Origin: Alloacidobacterium sp963823845
GTDB lineage: Bacteria > Acidobacteriota > Terriglobia > Terriglobales > Acidobacteriaceae
DNA length: 64,000 nucleotides
Reading direction: 5' to 3'
Assembly: GCA_963823845.1 (NCBI GenBank)
Contig: CAWGND010000013.1
Span: 434,001 to 498,000 of the forward strand
The notes beneath the pieces are model-generated. The model saw only the letters and a list, made by a program, of their open reading frames with translations. It made no database searches and was not told the origin of the DNA. Made by a program: the position numbers and the translations under genes. Below, piece after piece: positions 44,190 through 52,042 of the stretch (position 1 is the stretch's first letter; each line of letters begins with the position of its first letter).

Positions 44190-45920
44190 CTAGAAAAGTT
44201 TTCCTGCATGCAGCAACAGGTGTTCAAGAATCGGACCAAGACTCAGTGCCGGGAAGAAGGTGAGCGCGCCGACGATAAGAACGACGCCAGTCAACAAGAC
44301 GGTAAAGAGTCCGGTATTGACTGGAAACGTTCCAGGCGAGGGAGGCACGCTCTTTTTCTGAGCCAGGTTGCCGGCCAAAGCGATCATCGGCACCATCATC
44401 AGGAAGCGGCCGATGAGCATGGTGAATCCAAGGCTGAAGTTGTACCAGTGCGTGTTGGCGTTCAATCCCATGAATGCAGAGCCGTTGTTTCCCGCGCCTG
44501 AAGTGAATGCGTAGAGAATTTCGGTTAAGCCATGGGGGCCATTATTATTCAGGCTGCTCAAACCCATCTGTGGTGAAAGCACGGAAATTGCGGTGAGTGT
44601 CAGAATGATGAGCGGAAAGATGAGCACATAGAGCATTGCCATCTTTACGTCGTAAGATTCGATCTTTTTGCCCATATATTCCGGTGTGCGCCCAACCATC
44701 AGCCCTGCAATAAATACGGATAGCACGACGTAAATCAGCATGCCGTAAAGTCCTGCTCCAACCCCACCGAAGACGATCTCTCCCAGCATGATGTTGGCGA
44801 GCGGAACCATGCCGCCGAGAGGCATGAAAGAGTCATGCATGGAGTTGACTGCGCCGCAGCTGGCATCAGTAGTGATCGTTGCAAACAGCGCGGATTGTGA
44901 AACCCCGAAGCGTACTTCCTTGCCTTCCATATTGCCGCCGGATTGCAACGCACTCACATGCTGGTCTACTCCATGCAGCAACGGGTGAGGCTGTGACTCG
45001 GCCCAGTAAACGGTGACGAATCCTGCGATAAAGAGCACTGACATGCACGCGAAGACAGCCCATCCGTGGCCCGCAGATCCCGTCATCCTGCCGAGTGTGA
45101 CAGTGAGAGCGGCCGGAATGATGAAGATCGAGAACATTTCAAGAAAATTTGTGAATGGCGTCGGGTTCTCGAAGGGGTGAGCGCTGTTCGCATTGAAGAA
45201 GCCCCCGCCATTTGTGCCCAGCATTTTGATTGCTTCCTGCGAAGCGACCGGACCTTGCGCAATGGTTTGTGTCTGGCTCGACTGCTCGAGCGTCGCGACG
45301 GTCGAGTATGGTTTCAGGTTTTGTACTACGCCTTGCTCAACGAGTGCACCTGCGTAGATAAGGCAAATTGGCAGCAAAATGTAGAGTATTGCGCGAGTCG
45401 TATCTGCCCAGAAGTTGCCAATCGTTTTGGATTCTTTTCGTGCAATGCCGCGTACCAGGGCGATGGCGACAGCAATACCGACTGCGGCACTCAGAAAGTT
45501 GTGATACGCGAGGCCAACCATCTGCGTGAAGTAGCTCATGGTGGTCTCTGGTGTATAGGCCTGCCAGTTGGTATTCGTGGTAAACGAGGCGGCTGTGTTC
45601 CACGCGAGGTCGGGCGCGACTCCCGCAAGATGTTGCGGGTTCCATGGCAGAAGGTGCTGCACTCGCTCGATAACATAAGTAAGCAGCATGGAAACAAAGC
45701 TGAACAGCAGCAGCGCGATGGAATATTCGCGCCAACTCATCTCTTCATCTGGCCGTATACCGGAGAGCTTGTAGATAAGCCTCTCAATGGGCCGCAGAAT
45801 GGGGCTGAGAAATGTACGCTCGCCCTCAAGTACGCGCGCAATATAGATTCCCAGAGGGCGCATAAACGCGAGCAGCAAAGCAAACAAAACCAGGAACTGG
45901 AGCCAACCGTTGGCTGTCAT
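44190..45920 (-). CDS. kdpA: K+-transporting ATPase subunit KdpA
   Basis: 576 residues with 10-12 hydrophobic helices. Contains the conserved selectivity-filter-like segments, for example LAWNTAASFTTNTNWQAY, LGTNGGGFFNANSAHPFENPT, SCGAVNSMHDSFMPLGG and SGAGNNGSAFMGLNAN, which correspond to the four KtrB/KcsA-like pore loops. It forms the K+ channel-like subunit. Starts at 45920, only 2 bp after the kdpF stop. Confidence 0.97.
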   Translation of the reverse strand: MTANGWLQFLVLFALLLAFMRPLGIYIARVLEGERTFLSPILRPIERLIYKLSGIRPDEEMSWREYSIALLLFSFVSMLLTYVIERVQHLLPWNPQHLAGVAPDLAWNTAASFTTNTNWQAYTPETTMSYFTQMVGLAYHNFLSAAVGIAVAIALVRGIARKESKTIGNFWADTTRAILYILLPICLIYAGALVEQGVVQNLKPYSTVATLEQSSQTQTIAQGPVASQEAIKMLGTNGGGFFNANSAHPFENPTPFTNFLEMFSIFIIPAALTVTLGRMTGSAGHGWAVFACMSVLFIAGFVTVYWAESQPHPLLHGVDQHVSALQSGGNMEGKEVRFGVSQSALFATITTDASCGAVNSMHDSFMPLGGMVPLANIMLGEIVFGGVGAGLYGMLIYVVLSVFIAGLMVGRTPEYMGKKIESYDVKMAMLYVLIFPLIILTLTAISVLSPQMGLSSLNNNGPHGLTEILYAFTSGAGNNGSAFMGLNANTHWYNFSLGFTMLIGRFLMMVPMIALAGNLAQKKSVPPSPGTFPVNTGLFTVLLTGVVLIVGALTFFPALSLGPILEHLLLHAGKLF

Positions 45921-45922
45921 TT

Positions 45923-46012
45923 TTAGAACTTCTCCGGATAGAGCAGAGTCACAACGAGATAAGCCATCATCAGCACAGTGACGGCGACTATGATTAGCGT
46001 AAGAATGCTCAT
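45923..46012 (-). CDS. kdpF: KdpF small membrane subunit (29 aa)
   Basis: A 29-residue single-helix peptide, mostly TLIIVAVTVLMMAYLVVTLLYPEKF-like, with the final LLYPEKF typical of KdpF (xxLxxPExF). It stabilises the KdpABC complex and sits directly before kdpA, the standard position. Too short for most ORF callers. Confidence 0.92.
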   Translation of the reverse strand: MSILTLIIVAVTVLMMAYLVVTLLYPEKF

Positions 46013-46019
46013 AAACCGT

Positions 46020-46106
46020 CTACCTCAGGCGCTCGCATGCGCTCACATAGAGCAGCGCAACGACGAAAAAAATAAGGGTAAGAAACAGCATCAGAAGGTC
46101 CCACAT
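46020..46106 (-). CDS. 28-aa membrane peptide upstream of kdpF
   Basis: Reads MWDLLMLFLTLIFFVVALLY then VSACERLR and a TAG stop. One membrane helix followed by a cytoplasmic CxRL tail. It is preceded by AAAGGTG at a suitable distance and lies 7 bp upstream of kdpF. Similar short peptides ending in C-(D/E)-R-L occur just before kdpF in other bacteria, so it is probably a real, conserved component of the operon, perhaps an extra subunit or regulator of KdpABC. I know of no established function. Confidence 0.75.
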   Translation of the reverse strand: MWDLLMLFLTLIFFVVALLYVSACERLR

Positions 46107-46134
46107 AGCGCACCTTTCATCAAACACAGGCGTA

Positions 46135-46162
46135 GAAAGAGCCTGTGGGAGCAGGCTCTTTC
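46135..46162. repeat. Hairpin in the kdp control region
   Basis: Perfect 11-bp stem GAAAGAGCCTG / CAGGCTCTTTC with a 6-base loop between kdpE (ends 46227) and the first kdp ORF (starts 46106). It may terminate kdpE transcription or act in the kdp leader. Few T residues follow. Confidence 0.55.
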
Positions 46163-46199
46163 TTAGTAAACAGAGAGCACACTAAGCCGGACGTAAGGG

Positions 46200-46220
46200 A
46201 TTTATAAGGAAGTCATAAAT
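46200..46220. promoter_or_regulatory. Candidate KdpE operator
   Basis: ATTTAT-N9-ATAAAT, an AT-rich inverted repeat about 95 bp upstream of the first kdp start codon, resembling the AT-rich KdpE sites of other bacteria. A second repeat CTTAGT-N13-ACTAAG lies at 46162-46186. Confidence 0.35.
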
Positions 46221-46226
46221 GAGGTC

Positions 46227-46916
46227 TTATTCAGGCGCGCCTTCGGGGAGAAAACGATAGCCCACCCAGGGCTCAGTCTGAATGTATTCCTTGGCCGAGT
46301 CACCTTGCAATTTTTTGCGCAGCTGGCCTACAAAAACACGCAGATATTCCGGTTGCTGTGCAGACTGTGCTCCCCACACGGCGGTAAGCAGTGCGCGATG
46401 AGTGATAACTTTTCCGGCCTTTTGCGCGAAATGGAGAAGCAGGTCAAACTCTTTCGGTGTTAGATGGACGGCGCGGCCGTTTACCGTCACGCTATGGGCT
46501 GCCGTGTCTACGACAAAATCACCGACTTCGATGGCAACATCGGTGTCGCGCTCCGGTGAACGCCGCAAGTGGGCGCGCACACGAGCAAGCAGTTCGTGTG
46601 TACTAAATGGCTTCGTGACGTAATCATCCGCGCCCGCATCGAGCGCTTCAATCTTTGTGCGCTCCTGATCGCGCACGGAAAGCACCAGGATCGGTACGTC
46701 ACTCTTTGCGCGGACTGCGCGGGAAAGCTCAATGCCGTTCATGCCCGGCATCATCAGATCGGTGATCATCAGGTCTGGCATCCAGTCCTGTACCAGCCGA
46801 AGAGCTTCTTCAGGTTCATTGGCTGTGCGCACATCGTAACCCTGTGCAGAAAGCGCGGCGCGCAGGACGCGCGTGATCTGCATCTCGTCATCGACTACCA
46901 GAACTCGTTCGGCCAT
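46227..46916 (-). CDS. kdpE: KdpE-like response regulator (OmpR family)
   Basis: 229 residues from ATG 46916, which gives a receiver start RVLVVDDE; the longer frame (46973) would reach into the divergent kinase gene. Receiver domain with acidic pocket VVDDE, phospho-Asp in MITDLMMPGMNG, Lys in VTKPFS; then a winged-helix DNA-binding domain (LTPKEFDLLLHF, YLRVFVGQLRKKL, WVGYRFLPE). The assignment to KdpE rests on similarity of these segments and on the adjacent kdp operon and KdpD-like kinase. Divergently transcribed from that kinase, 28 bp apart. Confidence 0.9.
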   Translation of the reverse strand: MAERVLVVDDEMQITRVLRAALSAQGYDVRTANEPEEALRLVQDWMPDLMITDLMMPGMNGIELSRAVRAKSDVPILVLSVRDQERTKIEALDAGADDYVTKPFSTHELLARVRAHLRRSPERDTDVAIEVGDFVVDTAAHSVTVNGRAVHLTPKEFDLLLHFAQKAGKVITHRALLTAVWGAQSAQQPEYLRVFVGQLRKKLQGDSAKEYIQTEPWVGYRFLPEGAPE

Positions 46917-46944
46917 ACTTCGATACAGTATCATCGCGCTTGAG

Positions 46945-48402
46945 ATGGAAAAGCACAATAGCCGCAGCGGCATGATGGTACTTCGCTACACTGCATCAAC
47001 GGCGATCGCGTGCCTGTTGGTAGCGGTATTCCGCTTAGTGGTTCACGTCAATGTCACCACGGCAGCGTTGAGCTTTCTGGTGCTGGTATTAATCGTGGCA
47101 ACGCGATGGCGGCTTGCTCATTCTGTGTATCTTTCCATTCTTTGTACGTTGCTGTATAACTTCTTCTTTCTTCCTCCGATAGGAACACTCACCATTACCG
47201 ACCCTCAGAACTGGGTGACGCTTTCTGTGTTTCTAGGCACCAGCGTTCTGGTCAGCCATCTTTCAGAGAGCGAACGCAAGCAGAGAGAGCTCTCGGAACA
47301 GCGGCGCCGTGAGGTGGAGCGGTTATACGAATTCAGTCAACAGTTGCTCTTGCATGAGGATTTGCGCGGTTTGGCGCGTGCTACGCCTTCGATTACTGCC
47401 AAAGTTTTCGGCTTGCGCGCCGTAGCGCTCTATGTAACCGCGCAAGATGCTGCATACTACTCAGATCCGGAGAACGAACTACTTTCGGTGACAGACCTGA
47501 AGAAGTCTGCGCAGAGTGCCGATGCGGCGATGCGCAAGGTTGCGGACACGTATGTGGTTCCTCTTGTATTGGGAATGCAGCCCGCCGGGGCGCTCGCCTT
47601 GATGAACGGGGTGTATTCACAAGAGATGTATGAGGCAATCGGTGGGCTTGTTGCGATCGCTCTCGAGCGTGCCGCCGCCCTCGAACGCAGCAGCCACATG
47701 GAGGCGATGCGAGAAGGGGAACGCCTGCGCAGCGTATTGCTCGACTCCATGACTCATGAATTAAGAACTCCTTTAACAGCGATTCGCGCAGCAGCGACGA
47801 CACTGATCGGTCATCCCACACTTCCCGAGACAGAGCGCAATGAAATGTATGCGGTAGTGGATGAAGAGAGCCAACGCCTGGATCGGCTGATAGGGGAAGC
47901 TGTGGAAACGGCACAACTGGATTCGGCCGGCTTGCAGGTGCGTCCGCAACTGCAGAGCGTGCGCGAACTGATTGAGATGGTTCTCGAGGAAGAGCAGGCG
48001 CGTCTCCGCGGACGTGTAATCGAAATGCATATTCCAGATACTCTTCCGCATGTTCCCATGGATCCGGAACTAGTACGACGCGTCCTCCGGCATCTGATTG
48101 AGAACGCTGTGAAGTATTCGCCCGCAAAATCTCCAGTGGAGATCAAGGCTGAATTAGTGGACGAACGGCTGCTGGTCCATATCGCCGATCAGGGAATGGG
48201 CATCGATCAGGCAGAGCAGCCATTCATCTTCGATAAGTTTTTCAGAGGCAGCAAGCAGCGTGATCGGGTTGAGGGTAGCGGTATGGGACTCGCGATTGCC
48301 AAAGCGATTCTTACGGCCCATGGAGGCGGCATTGACGTAAGGAGCGAACGCGGCAGGGGAGCGGTGTTTACGTTTTGGCTGCCGCTTTCCGGTCTTGCTT
48401 AG
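46945..48402 (+). CDS. KdpD-type sensor histidine kinase lacking the N-terminal KdpD/Usp domains
   Basis: 485 residues from ATG 46945 (an ATG at 46972 is also possible). Residues about 10-100: DUF4118-type membrane segment (four helices, FFFLPPIGTLTI between helices). Then a coiled-coil and GAF-like domain, HisKA with the phospho-His in MTHELRTPLTAIR, and HATPase with HLIENAVKYSP, ADQGMGID and GSGMGLAIAKAI. Classical KdpD (about 890 residues) has additional N-terminal KdpD and Usp domains, absent here, so the osmotic/c-di-AMP inputs of that part are lost or separate. Divergent from kdpE. Confidence 0.9.
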   Translation: MEKHNSRSGMMVLRYTASTAIACLLVAVFRLVVHVNVTTAALSFLVLVLIVATRWRLAHSVYLSILCTLLYNFFFLPPIGTLTITDPQNWVTLSVFLGTSVLVSHLSESERKQRELSEQRRREVERLYEFSQQLLLHEDLRGLARATPSITAKVFGLRAVALYVTAQDAAYYSDPENELLSVTDLKKSAQSADAAMRKVADTYVVPLVLGMQPAGALALMNGVYSQEMYEAIGGLVAIALERAAALERSSHMEAMREGERLRSVLLDSMTHELRTPLTAIRAAATTLIGHPTLPETERNEMYAVVDEESQRLDRLIGEAVETAQLDSAGLQVRPQLQSVRELIEMVLEEEQARLRGRVIEMHIPDTLPHVPMDPELVRRVLRHLIENAVKYSPAKSPVEIKAELVDERLLVHIADQGMGIDQAEQPFIFDKFFRGSKQRDRVEGSGMGLAIAKAILTAHGGGIDVRSERGRGAVFTFWLPLSGLA

Positions 48403-49153
48403 CGGCTCCCGACGACAAAAGCGGCGGATGAAAGATGGCTCGCGATAATGGGCAGCCGTCACACTGAGGTTGTCTTTTGCAATGCCGTTTGCCAAGCTCT
48501 ACCACCAAGGCGTGGAACTCGTTATAGTGTTGTGCACGAGAGGGTGCATCATCTTCAGCGAATGCAAGGAGCGCAAGCTGTTGCATCTCTGTATAACTTA
48601 CTTTTTCGCGGCTCAAGCTATGCCGTGTGACGAGCCTCCGCAGATACTCGTCCACTACCATGACTGGCTGATCGAGAGCGTAGAGCAGGATGGCGTCGGC
48701 TGTTTCCGGCCCAACTCCTGGAAGAGCCAGCAGCTGTTGTCGCGCTTTTGCCGGGTCCTGTGACGAAAGGTGCTCCAGCGATCCGTTGTATTCACGATCG
48801 AGGAAATGAATGAAGGCCTTGATCGATGAAGCCTTTCGCTGCATGAAGCCTGATGGCTGGATGACGTTTCGTAGTTCTTCTTCTGAGATCGCGCGCAGAC
48901 CCTCCAGGTTGAGAAGATCTCGTGCTCGCAGGCTCTCAATCGACTTCGCGACCGCTCGCCAGGAGGTGTTCTGGGTGAGATAGGCTCCGACGATGACCTC
49001 AAGCCGAGTCGCCGCGGGCCACCACTGCTGTGGTCCATAGGCGTCAAGGAGGGCTGTATGCATGCGGCGGAGGAGTGCCGCTGATTTCTTGTGAGGCGCC
49101 GGACTCACGGGATGCCCGTATCCTGCCTCTGTTGACGCAGCTGAAGTTTCCAT
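48368..49153 (-). CDS. Endonuclease III-like HhH-GPD protein lacking the catalytic Lys
   Basis: 261 residues. Helix-hairpin-helix LPGVGPETADA and catalytic Asp in MVVDEYLRR; the Nth lyase Lys position is Glu (GPETA instead of GRKTA). The Cys cluster near the C-terminus is HCKRQPQCDGCPL, giving C-x5-C-x2-C with no fourth Cys in the next ten residues, so the [4Fe-4S] cluster may be altered. Likely a monofunctional DNA glycosylase for a damaged or mismatched base, or a divergent member. It overlaps the kinase 3' end by 35 bp and the TPR gene by 49 bp; a start at 49063 would remove the second overlap. Confidence 0.8.
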   Translation of the reverse strand: METSAASTEAGYGHPVSPAPHKKSAALLRRMHTALLDAYGPQQWWPAATRLEVIVGAYLTQNTSWRAVAKSIESLRARDLLNLEGLRAISEEELRNVIQPSGFMQRKASSIKAFIHFLDREYNGSLEHLSSQDPAKARQQLLALPGVGPETADAILLYALDQPVMVVDEYLRRLVTRHSLSREKVSYTEMQQLALLAFAEDDAPSRAQHYNEFHALVVELGKRHCKRQPQCDGCPLSRAIFHPPLLSSGAAKQDRKAAAKT

Positions 49154-49479
49154 CCAAGAAGCTTCGCTTTCGTTGCTTCGGCCTCAGCCGCGGGAACCAT
49201 GCCTTTGTTCTGATACAGAATGGACAAGCTGGTATGCGCAAGAACGTCTTCGGGATCGATTTCAGCCAGGCGCAAAGCTACACGAATGGCTTCGTCAAGT
49301 TCCCCCAGGTCTTTGAGTGCTCGAATCAATCCGTGCATCGCGTCGAGCATAGAAGGATCGTCAGCCAGGCAGGCACGAAAGGCGACTACAGCTCCGGCCA
49401 GATCGCCGTTGGCGACCTTGTCGATCGCATCGTAGTAACTGTCTTCTGGTGTTGCGTGCTTATCCGTGGCTGAAGGCAT
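49105..49479 (-). CDS. TPR-repeat protein (124 aa)
   Basis: Starts MPSATDKHATPEDSYYDAID at 49479; further upstream Mets at 49524 and 49578 would overlap the divergent yjbQ gene. Three TPR-like helix pairs are visible (AIDKVANGDLAGAVVAFRAC, LIRALKDLGELDEAIRVALRL, AHTSLSILYQNKGMVPAAEAEA). No signal peptide. Probably a scaffold. It precedes and overlaps the endonuclease gene, so they are likely one operon. Function unknown. Confidence 0.7.
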   Translation of the reverse strand: MPSATDKHATPEDSYYDAIDKVANGDLAGAVVAFRACLADDPSMLDAMHGLIRALKDLGELDEAIRVALRLAEIDPEDVLAHTSLSILYQNKGMVPAAEAEATKAKLLGWKLQLRQQRQDTGIP

Positions 49480-49522
49480 ACTGGCTACAATGATATCTTC
49501 GCGGGGAAACAAAGGAAATTTC

Positions 49523-49961
49523 ATGCCGAGCGTGACTGGGACGGTAAAGATCCATACCGAGTATCTATTCTTCCACACGAAAAAGCGGCGGGAGATGGTG
49601 CTATTGACTCCGCAAACTTGAGGAGATCGTTGAACGAAGTGGAATTCGTGACGGATTTTGCTTTGTTTCAGCGATGCATATCACCGCGGCCATCTATGTC
49701 AACGATCTCGAGGACGGCCTGATCGCCGATATTCAGGAGTGGCTGGAAGAGCTTGCGCCGGCGCGGCCCGAGTATCGTCATCACCGGACCGGAGAAGACA
49801 ATGCAGATGCGCATTTGAAGGCTTTGTTATTGCACCACGAGGTGACGCTGCCGGTTACGGATGGGCAGCTGGATCTGGGGACATGGCAGCAAATCTTCTA
49901 TGCAGAGTTCGATGGGCAGCGGCGCAAGCGCGTGGTTGTGAAACTTATGGGAGTGGTTTAG
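49523..49961 (+). pseudogene. yjbQ: yjbQ (UPF0047) with a one-base insertion
   Basis: ATG 49523 opens MPSVTGTVKIHTEYLFFHTK... to a TGA at about 49618. One extra A in the AAA run at 49614-49616 breaks the frame; removing it gives QLEEIVERSGIRDGFCFVSA, then AMHITAAIYVNDLEDGLIAD and a stop at 49961. The corrected 145-residue protein has all YjbQ hallmarks (HTTAA-like HITAAIYVND, NADAHLKALLLHHE, GTWQQIFYAEFDG). YjbQ has secondary thiamine-phosphate synthase activity. The indel is in a homopolymer, so an assembly error is possible. Confidence 0.85.
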
Positions 49962-50388
49962 ACGCTGCCTGGGCTGTTGTGGTTGGGGAAGGAATTGCGG
50001 CGGTAATTGCAGCGGGCCTCGTGTCTGGAACATGTACGGATGGAGCATGAGGATTGGTTACACGCGGCAATACAATAATGTCGACGCGGCGGTTCTGTGA
50101 GCGGCCTTCCGCGGTTGCGTTCGTCGTTGCCGGGTGGTATTCCGCATAACCGGACGCAGAGAGCCTTGCGGGCGCAAATTGATGGCCAACGATGAATATC
50201 CGCGCCAGGCGCGTGGCGCGAGCGGTGGAGAGTTCCCAGTTGGAATCAAACTGATCGGTGTGGATCGGCATGTTGTCCGTATGGCCTTCTATGCGGACAT
50301 CATAAGGAGTGGCACGAAGAGCGTCCGCGATCTGGCCCAGGGTCGCAATTGACGCCAGGTGTGGGACAGCAGAGCCGCTATCGTAAAA
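49945..50388 (-). pseudogene. motB: MotB C-terminal (OmpA-like) remnant
   Basis: A frame beginning FYDSGSAVPHLASIATLGQI, then EGHTDNMPIHTDQFDSNWEL, GYAEYHPATTNATAEGRSQN, NRRVDIIVLP and stop at 49945. This is the peptidoglycan-binding OmpA/MotB domain of the flagellar stator. The frame has no in-frame ATG upstream of the domain and ends at a stop about 60 bp up, so the N-terminal cytoplasmic and membrane parts are missing. An internal ATG at 50271 exists but would give a 108-residue fragment. Convergent with yjbQ, whose stop it overlaps. Confidence 0.85.
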
Positions 50389-50650
50389 CCATAGCGCGCA
50401 GCCCTGCTGCAGCGGCGGTGACGTTGGCTAAGTCCATCGCACTCCCGGTGGAAATCTGTCCGAAAACATTGATCAGAAGCATGGCCCGATAAGCGGAGAT
50501 ACGCCGTATCACTACTTCGCATGCCTCCGATACGACGATCTTCTCCCCGTGAATTAGTGTGAGCATGGTGTCCGGCGAAGACTCCACATATTTGATAAGG
50601 TCGCAGTTCACGACCATGGCCTGTCCATTGAGCCGGGTAAGTTCAATCAT
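50378..50650 (-). CDS. flbD: FlbD-like flagellar protein
   Basis: 90 residues. The first 58 (MIELTRLNGQAMVVNCDLIK, YVESSPDTMLTLIHGEKIVV, SEACEVVIRRISAYRAML) match FlbD family proteins, found in flagellar operons ahead of motA. The last 30 residues (NVFGQISTGSAMDLANVTAA and on) do not look like FlbD and may be material joined by the deletion that removed motA and the front of motB. The FlbD portion may still be functional. Confidence 0.8.
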   Translation of the reverse strand: MIELTRLNGQAMVVNCDLIKYVESSPDTMLTLIHGEKIVVSEACEVVIRRISAYRAMLLINVFGQISTGSAMDLANVTAAAAGLRAMVLR

Positions 50651-50943
50651 GTCTCCAAACCCTCCTGCATCCTGATTGGCTTATCGGCGTTGCAGCTAAA
50701 AGATTGACTGGCAGGCCTTGTTTCTACGCCAGGTCGCGGGCGTTTCCAGTGTGCACGCACGTTGCATGCCAAACATCGACGTGCATCCTTTCCCCGCATA
50801 AAGTGCGCCTGCAGCACGCCGATGAAGGCAGTGGGTAACGTGGTTCCTGTGGAGACGGTGACCCGGTCACGAACAACGCGTTCCTGCACCGGTCAGGCAC
50901 CCGAAGCGGGCAACCAACATCAACGCAAAGAGGAGCACAACTT
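50651..50943. other. Divergent control region of flbD and flagellin
   Basis: 293 bp with no gene. It holds the sigma28 promoter described separately and, further right, GGAG just before the flagellin ATG. No other structure recognised. Confidence 0.4.
50799..50825 (+). promoter_or_regulatory. Sigma28 (FliA-type) promoter of flagellin
   Basis: TAAA at 50799-50802, 15-bp spacer, GCCGATGA at 50818-50825. The consensus is TAAA-N15-GCCGATAA, so only one base differs. Predicted start near 50835, about 110 bp before the flagellin ATG 50944. Confidence 0.8.
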
Positions 50944-51857
50944 ATGTCACTGGGGGTCCTGAATAACATTTCCGCTATCTACGCGGAGAACAACCTGAAC
51001 TCGACGCAGGCAAGCCTGCAGAATGTGCTGACTCAGCTTTCGTCTGGCTCACGCATCAACTCGGGAGCTGACGACGCGCCGGCCTCTCTCTCGCGAATGG
51101 TCTGGGCGCTAACTCCGCCGCTCTTACTCAAGCGTCAACCAACGCCGCCGAAGGCGTCGGTCTGCTGCAGGTGGCTGATGGCGCGCTTTCGCACGTGACC
51201 AACCTGTTGAATCGTGCCGTTACGTTGGCAACGGAAGCCGACAACGGCACGCTGAATACGGCGCAGGACAGCGCTGCCAACTCCGAATTCCAGTCGATTC
51301 TGGACGAAATCAGCAACATCGGCAGCACGACCACCTACAACGGACAGCAGGTGTTTGGCGGCAGCTTCCAGATCTTTACCGGCGACGGAACCACGGGCGG
51401 CGGCTTTGCTGACACAATTACTCTCGGAGCGCTGTCGAGCGCTGCGGTGGGTGACAGCACTGGTTCGGCTGGGCTTACCTATACGTCGGGAGGTGGAACG
51501 GCAACTTCCACTCTTACCTACACTCCGGTCGCCGCGGACAGCGTCAAGCTGAGCGTGGATAGCCTGACCTCCGTAACGAATGCGCAAACCGCGCTCAACG
51601 ACGTATATACCGCAGTGCAGGATGTAGCCGCGGAACGCGGTTATACCGGCGCGCAGATCAACACGCTCAATGCCGTCAGCAACGTCGAAAGTACCGAACA
51701 GGAGAACGTAACCTCGGCACAGAACTCGGTCCAGGCTACTGACTATGCTTCGGCCACCTCGAACCTCTCGAAGTACGAAATTCTGAGCCAGACGGGCATC
51801 AGCGCTCTGGCCCAGGCAAACAGCACCGAACAGCTGGTAACCAAGCTGCTTCAGTAG
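50944..51857 (+). pseudogene. fliC: Flagellin gene with a one-base deletion
   Basis: ATG 50944 opens the D0/D1 N-terminus (SLGVLNNISAIYAENNLNST, QLSSGSRINSGADDA). The next residues should be AGLSLANGLGANSAALTQAS but a base is missing near 51077, so the frame reads PASLSRMVWA and stops. The correct frame resumes (VADGALSHVTNLLNRAVTLA) and runs to a normal flagellin C-terminus, EILSQTGISALAQANSTEQL then VTKLLQ. Corrected length 304 residues. A sigma28 promoter lies upstream and a terminator follows. As written no full flagellin is made. Confidence 0.92.
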
Positions 51858-51876
51858 TCCGGCGGCGCTGTAGGAG

Positions 51877-51907
51877 ACAGGGAGCCCTAAAAAGGCCCCC
51901 TGTTTTT
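51877..51907 (+). terminator. Terminator after flagellin
   Basis: Stem ACAGGGAGCC / GGCCCCCTGT (one A-C mismatch), loop around CTAAAAA, followed by TTTTTC. 20 bp after the flagellin stop. Confidence 0.85.
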
Positions 51908-52042
51908 CTTTGTGGCAACTCAATTCCAGCGTCTTCGTAAGGCCGATGGATTGCATGTATCAGTCATCGAAAGAAGCACGCTGAAGTCTCTGCGGAAAGC
52001 GACAACAGTAGTGGTCTGACTGATACCACCAGCGAAACAGGG

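Noticed and set aside
45066..45926. 286-aa plus-strand frame
   Set aside because: Antisense to kdpA.
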